From Phoenix dactylifera (Eukaryota; Streptophyta; Magnoliopsida; Arecales; Arecaceae): a stretch of 64,000 bases of DNA. The position numbers were made by a program, and so were the translations under genes. The DNA lies in assembly GCF_009389715.1 (NCBI RefSeq), contig NC_052399.1:28839146-28903145 (forward strand), written 5' to 3'. Every line of letters begins with the position of its first letter. The stretch's first letter is position 1. The notes beneath the pieces are model-generated. The model was not told the DNA's origin. It saw nothing but the letters and a program-made list of their open reading frames with translations, and did no database searches. Shown here one piece after another: positions 61,675 through 64,000 of this stretch.

Positions 61675-61992
61675 ATGGGAGCAAGAGGGAGCAAGTTGAA
61701 TAGTTTCCTTAGCATGAGAGGGAGCAGGCAAAAAAGAAGAAGGGGTGTGGCTCCATCAACCCCCAAGGGGTACTTTCCAGTGTGTGTAGGCCTAGGTGAC
61801 GAGCCCAAGCGGTTTATGATCCACACCACCATGCTTGGAGATGCAGACCTATTAGAGCTCCTCTGCATATCAGCAGAGGAATACGGATTCTCTAATCCTG
61901 GTGTGCTGAAGATTCCATATGATGCGAAGAGCTTCGAAGAGCGGATGCTCATGAAGGACAAGCATCGAACGCTAAGGATCATAATAGCCTAA
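61675..61992 (+). CDS. SAUR family protein, short divergent form (105 residues)
   Basis: A single exon of 318 nt. The domain is recognisable: TPKGYFPVCVG, EPKRFMIHTTMLGDADLLEL, ISAEEYGFSNPGVLKIPYDA and KSFEERM. It differs from the canonical core in places: the usual VPxxYL is IHTTML, and the loop before the RFMI strand is lengthened (GLGDEPKRF). The N-terminus is short and basic (SRQKRRR). The ATG at 61675 is the first in frame. Function is presumably regulation of growth, as for other SAURs, but a degenerate or specialised member is possible. It shares orientation with the SAUR at 58823. Confidence 0.88.
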   Translation: MGARGSKLNSFLSMRGSRQKRRRGVAPSTPKGYFPVCVGLGDEPKRFMIHTTMLGDADLLELLCISAEEYGFSNPGVLKIPYDAKSFEERMLMKDKHRTLRIIIA

Positions 61993-62940
61993 GTCTTCGT
62001 TATCTTTTTTGGTACTTCATGTAGATTTTGGAAGCTAAGAATAGCTTGTGTAACTCCTCCATTTATGGTTTGTTTAATTGTTTCATGAAGTGAATCTCGA
62101 GTGCTCGGTAGTGAAGTTATCGATCCTTTTTTTTTTTTTTACAAATGAACGATTTCTCTTTTTGTATGAACATAAATAAGAATTTAGTTGATCCTCGTTA
62201 AATTTATCCTATCAATTTCATCTAGCTCTGTGGTTATATTCTATTCCCCTGTCAGAAGATATGAACTCTGCTATATAATGAAACTAGCATCTTCCCTGTG
62301 CTATCAATGCATGGGAGACTTGTTAAACAATCCAACAACTACCATGGCTCTTTGTGGAGATACAAGATAACAAGGCCTGCTTAAATGGTGGTGCTCGCTT
62401 GGAATCTTAAGACAAGATCAGAAGTTTGATTGGCCTGGCTCCCACTACCCAACTTAGTTAAAGAATAGTAAAAATACTCTGAAGTGGGCTATGATCCTTA
62501 CATGGGCCGAGATGTCGTCGTCATTGCATGGTGTGGAGAGAGTTGTTATTACAGGTATCAACTTGTCAAAATGGTAATATTTTTGGCAGTTGAATCAAGT
62601 GACTTAGGAATGAATCCCATTTTCATTAGTGTTTGGAGGGTTGGGGATATTTAGAAAAGCTATCCTTGTTATGTAGCTCATTGCCCACATGCCCTTATAT
62701 ATCATAAGAGAGAGCATTGTTGCTTGTAACCTAGCGAGTAATGCCTGTGTTTTTTTTTGACATTTATTCATTTGGCAACCCAACTTGCATCCACTCAAAT
62801 ATATTTTAAGGGTGCGACTGGCATCTTTCCTTGCTTCATAGTGCATATATGTGTGTTTCTCAATGTTACACATGGCTTGAGTTGCCGAGTTTTATCTTAG
62901 GTGTTGCCCATATTTAACTTTAGGACCACAAAGAAGCTTA
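61993..62940. other. Downstream of second SAUR; contains a dispersed repeat
   Basis: No gene recognised. A 3' UTR is likely at the start, and there is a T-run near 62127. The repeat noted separately lies at about 62345-62505. Confidence 0.4.
62345..62505 (+). repeat. Dispersed repeat, copy 2
   Basis: TGGCTCTTTGTGGAGATACAAG, GATAACAAGGCC, AATGGTGGTGCTC and AAGTGGGCTATGATCC follow the order of the copy at 55195-55350, with an insertion in the middle. Confidence 0.5.
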
Positions 62941-63261
62941 GACCCCGTTTGGATGATTGGGCTCAAAATTCTATAATATCTATGGGTTAGGCCAGTATAA
63001 CAAGAAAGATTATAGGATTACAGGCTAGGCTAGATCTATATCCATAAATATCTAGAAATAGTTTTGGAATGGATTTGCTTGAATTTGATAGGGCAGGTCT
63101 TGATTTCTCCCTATGGGACTTGAGCTGGCCTACTCTAAAGCTATTCATGAATATTTATGAAGATAAACCTAGCCCAACTTATAATTCGATGATTTTGCTA
63201 GTTATATTGGTCCAATCTATGAATCCTATAGAATTTTGAGTCCAATTATCCAAGCACACCC
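62941..63261. mobile_element. MITE, PIF/Harbinger-like foldback, 321 bp
   Basis: The two ends are long imperfect inverted repeats. Left: CCCCGTTTGGATGATTGG then CTCAAAATTCTAT; right, read inward: GGGTGTGCTTGGATAATTGG then CTCAAAATTCTAT. Similarity goes on for about 90 bases each way (GGTTAGGCCAGTATAAC against GATTGGACCAATATAAC, GGCTAGGCTAG against GTTGGGCTAG). TTA flanks both sides (62938-62940, 63262-63264). No coding capacity. Confidence 0.9.
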
Positions 63262-63546
63262 TTAATATTCAAGGCCAGGTGCTTAGATCGAGGTTACCCT
63301 TGTTCTCGATTGGCCTAGATTCTAAACTGTATTTTCCAAACGTTAGAGATTCAGATGTGACATGCGCTGCAATACCATCCTTGTTCATGTTTACCCTTGG
63401 ACTTGGAGGTTTTGGGCTTAACGAAATGGCTCGTAATTTTTCTTCTCTTAGGTTAAATTTTAGGCAAATTTGCTTCTTTGTCCAAAACAATCCATCCTTA
63501 TGATTGTTTGTATGGACAGGTCTTGGTTTCAAGGTTTTATAAGGAT

Positions 63547-63594
<48 letters not shown>

Positions 63595-64000
63595 ATTATT
63601 TTCTATTTTTTTATTTTTAAGACAGTTCCATATTTAGTGGGCCGTGTTGGTTTTGCTAAACTTTAGGAGAACATAAATTCTATTTGGTAGATGTGACATG
63701 GCCTGTTGTAACCATGTTTGATACATAGATCTTTTGCTTGAAGAGTCGGCAAAAAGTCAAGTCGCGCGTTAGCTAAGTATGAGGAGTCGGCATGCGGCCT
63801 ACTTAGGCATCATTCTGTGAACACCTTTTACGTGTTTCGAGATTAGGCGAGGCAAATACCAGAATCGCATCATTGTCCTAACGTTGCCTCTCCTAACAGG
63901 TCTCATTCTTCCATGCGGTTTTGTGGCTCAAAGCTCCTGAATTGTTCCCTAGCAAAATGAAACTACAACTGAAGCAAACCTAGTGCATAGTTTTGAATTT
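63262..64000. other. AT-rich sequence to the window end
   Basis: No gene recognised. A (CT)21 tract runs 63551-63592. GAGTCGGCAAAAAG and GAGGAGTCGGCATGCGG near 63745-63795 are GC-richer but unexplained. Confidence 0.5.
63551..63592. repeat. (CT)21 microsatellite
   Basis: 42 bases of uninterrupted CT. Confidence 0.95.

Overview
This window looks like nuclear DNA of a flowering plant. The genes are split by long AT-rich introns, start in GC-rich first exons, and are separated by AT-rich spacers full of simple repeats and small foldback transposons. The GC-rich starts of the DRM1-type and DnaJ-type genes, next to long AT-rich introns, suggest a monocot such as a palm; that placement is an inference. 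All exon structures were read by eye from reading frame, splice sites and remembered family sequences. In every multi-exon model the frame closes exactly.

Layout. 0-4.2 kb: AT-rich, no gene seen. 4.3-10.9 kb (+): a five-KH-domain RNA-binding protein of the Arabidopsis At4g18375 type, with a non-coding leader exon. 12.5-18.4 kb: repeats, including a CT-rich minisatellite flanking an organelle-like block and a degenerate ~140 bp array. 18.5-19.3 kb (+): plastid acyl carrier protein. 19.7 kb (-): tRNA-Ala(CGC). 21.6-23.0 kb (-): dormancy/auxin-associated (DRM1/ARP) protein. 26.9-27.3 kb: decayed piece of plastid 16S rRNA gene. 29.3-36.35 kb (-): WDR55 homologue in 15 coding exons, with transposon insertions in its introns. 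36.4-44.9 kb: gene-poor, with MITE copies. 44.9-47.8 kb (-): J-domain co-chaperone in 6 exons. 47.8-56.2 kb: gene-poor, with two LINE RNase H tails, a probable LTR remnant, a 472 bp foldback element and a long (AT)n tract. 58.8 and 61.7 kb (+): two SAUR genes in the same orientation, the first preceded by a 3.4-copy 86 bp tandem repeat. 62.9-63.3 kb: a well-preserved 321 bp MITE.

The genes do not form a pathway; this is ordinary plant gene order. The two SAUR genes may be a local cluster. The KH and WDR55 genes both carry telo-box-like motifs at their 5' ends. I found no convincing undescribed system. The most interesting items are small: the 86 bp repeat next to SAUR, a 24 bp palindrome between 9 bp direct repeats in a WDR55 intron, an open 96 bp intron in the ACP gene that could be retained in frame, three foldback elements flanked by TTA, and the decayed plastid rRNA insert.
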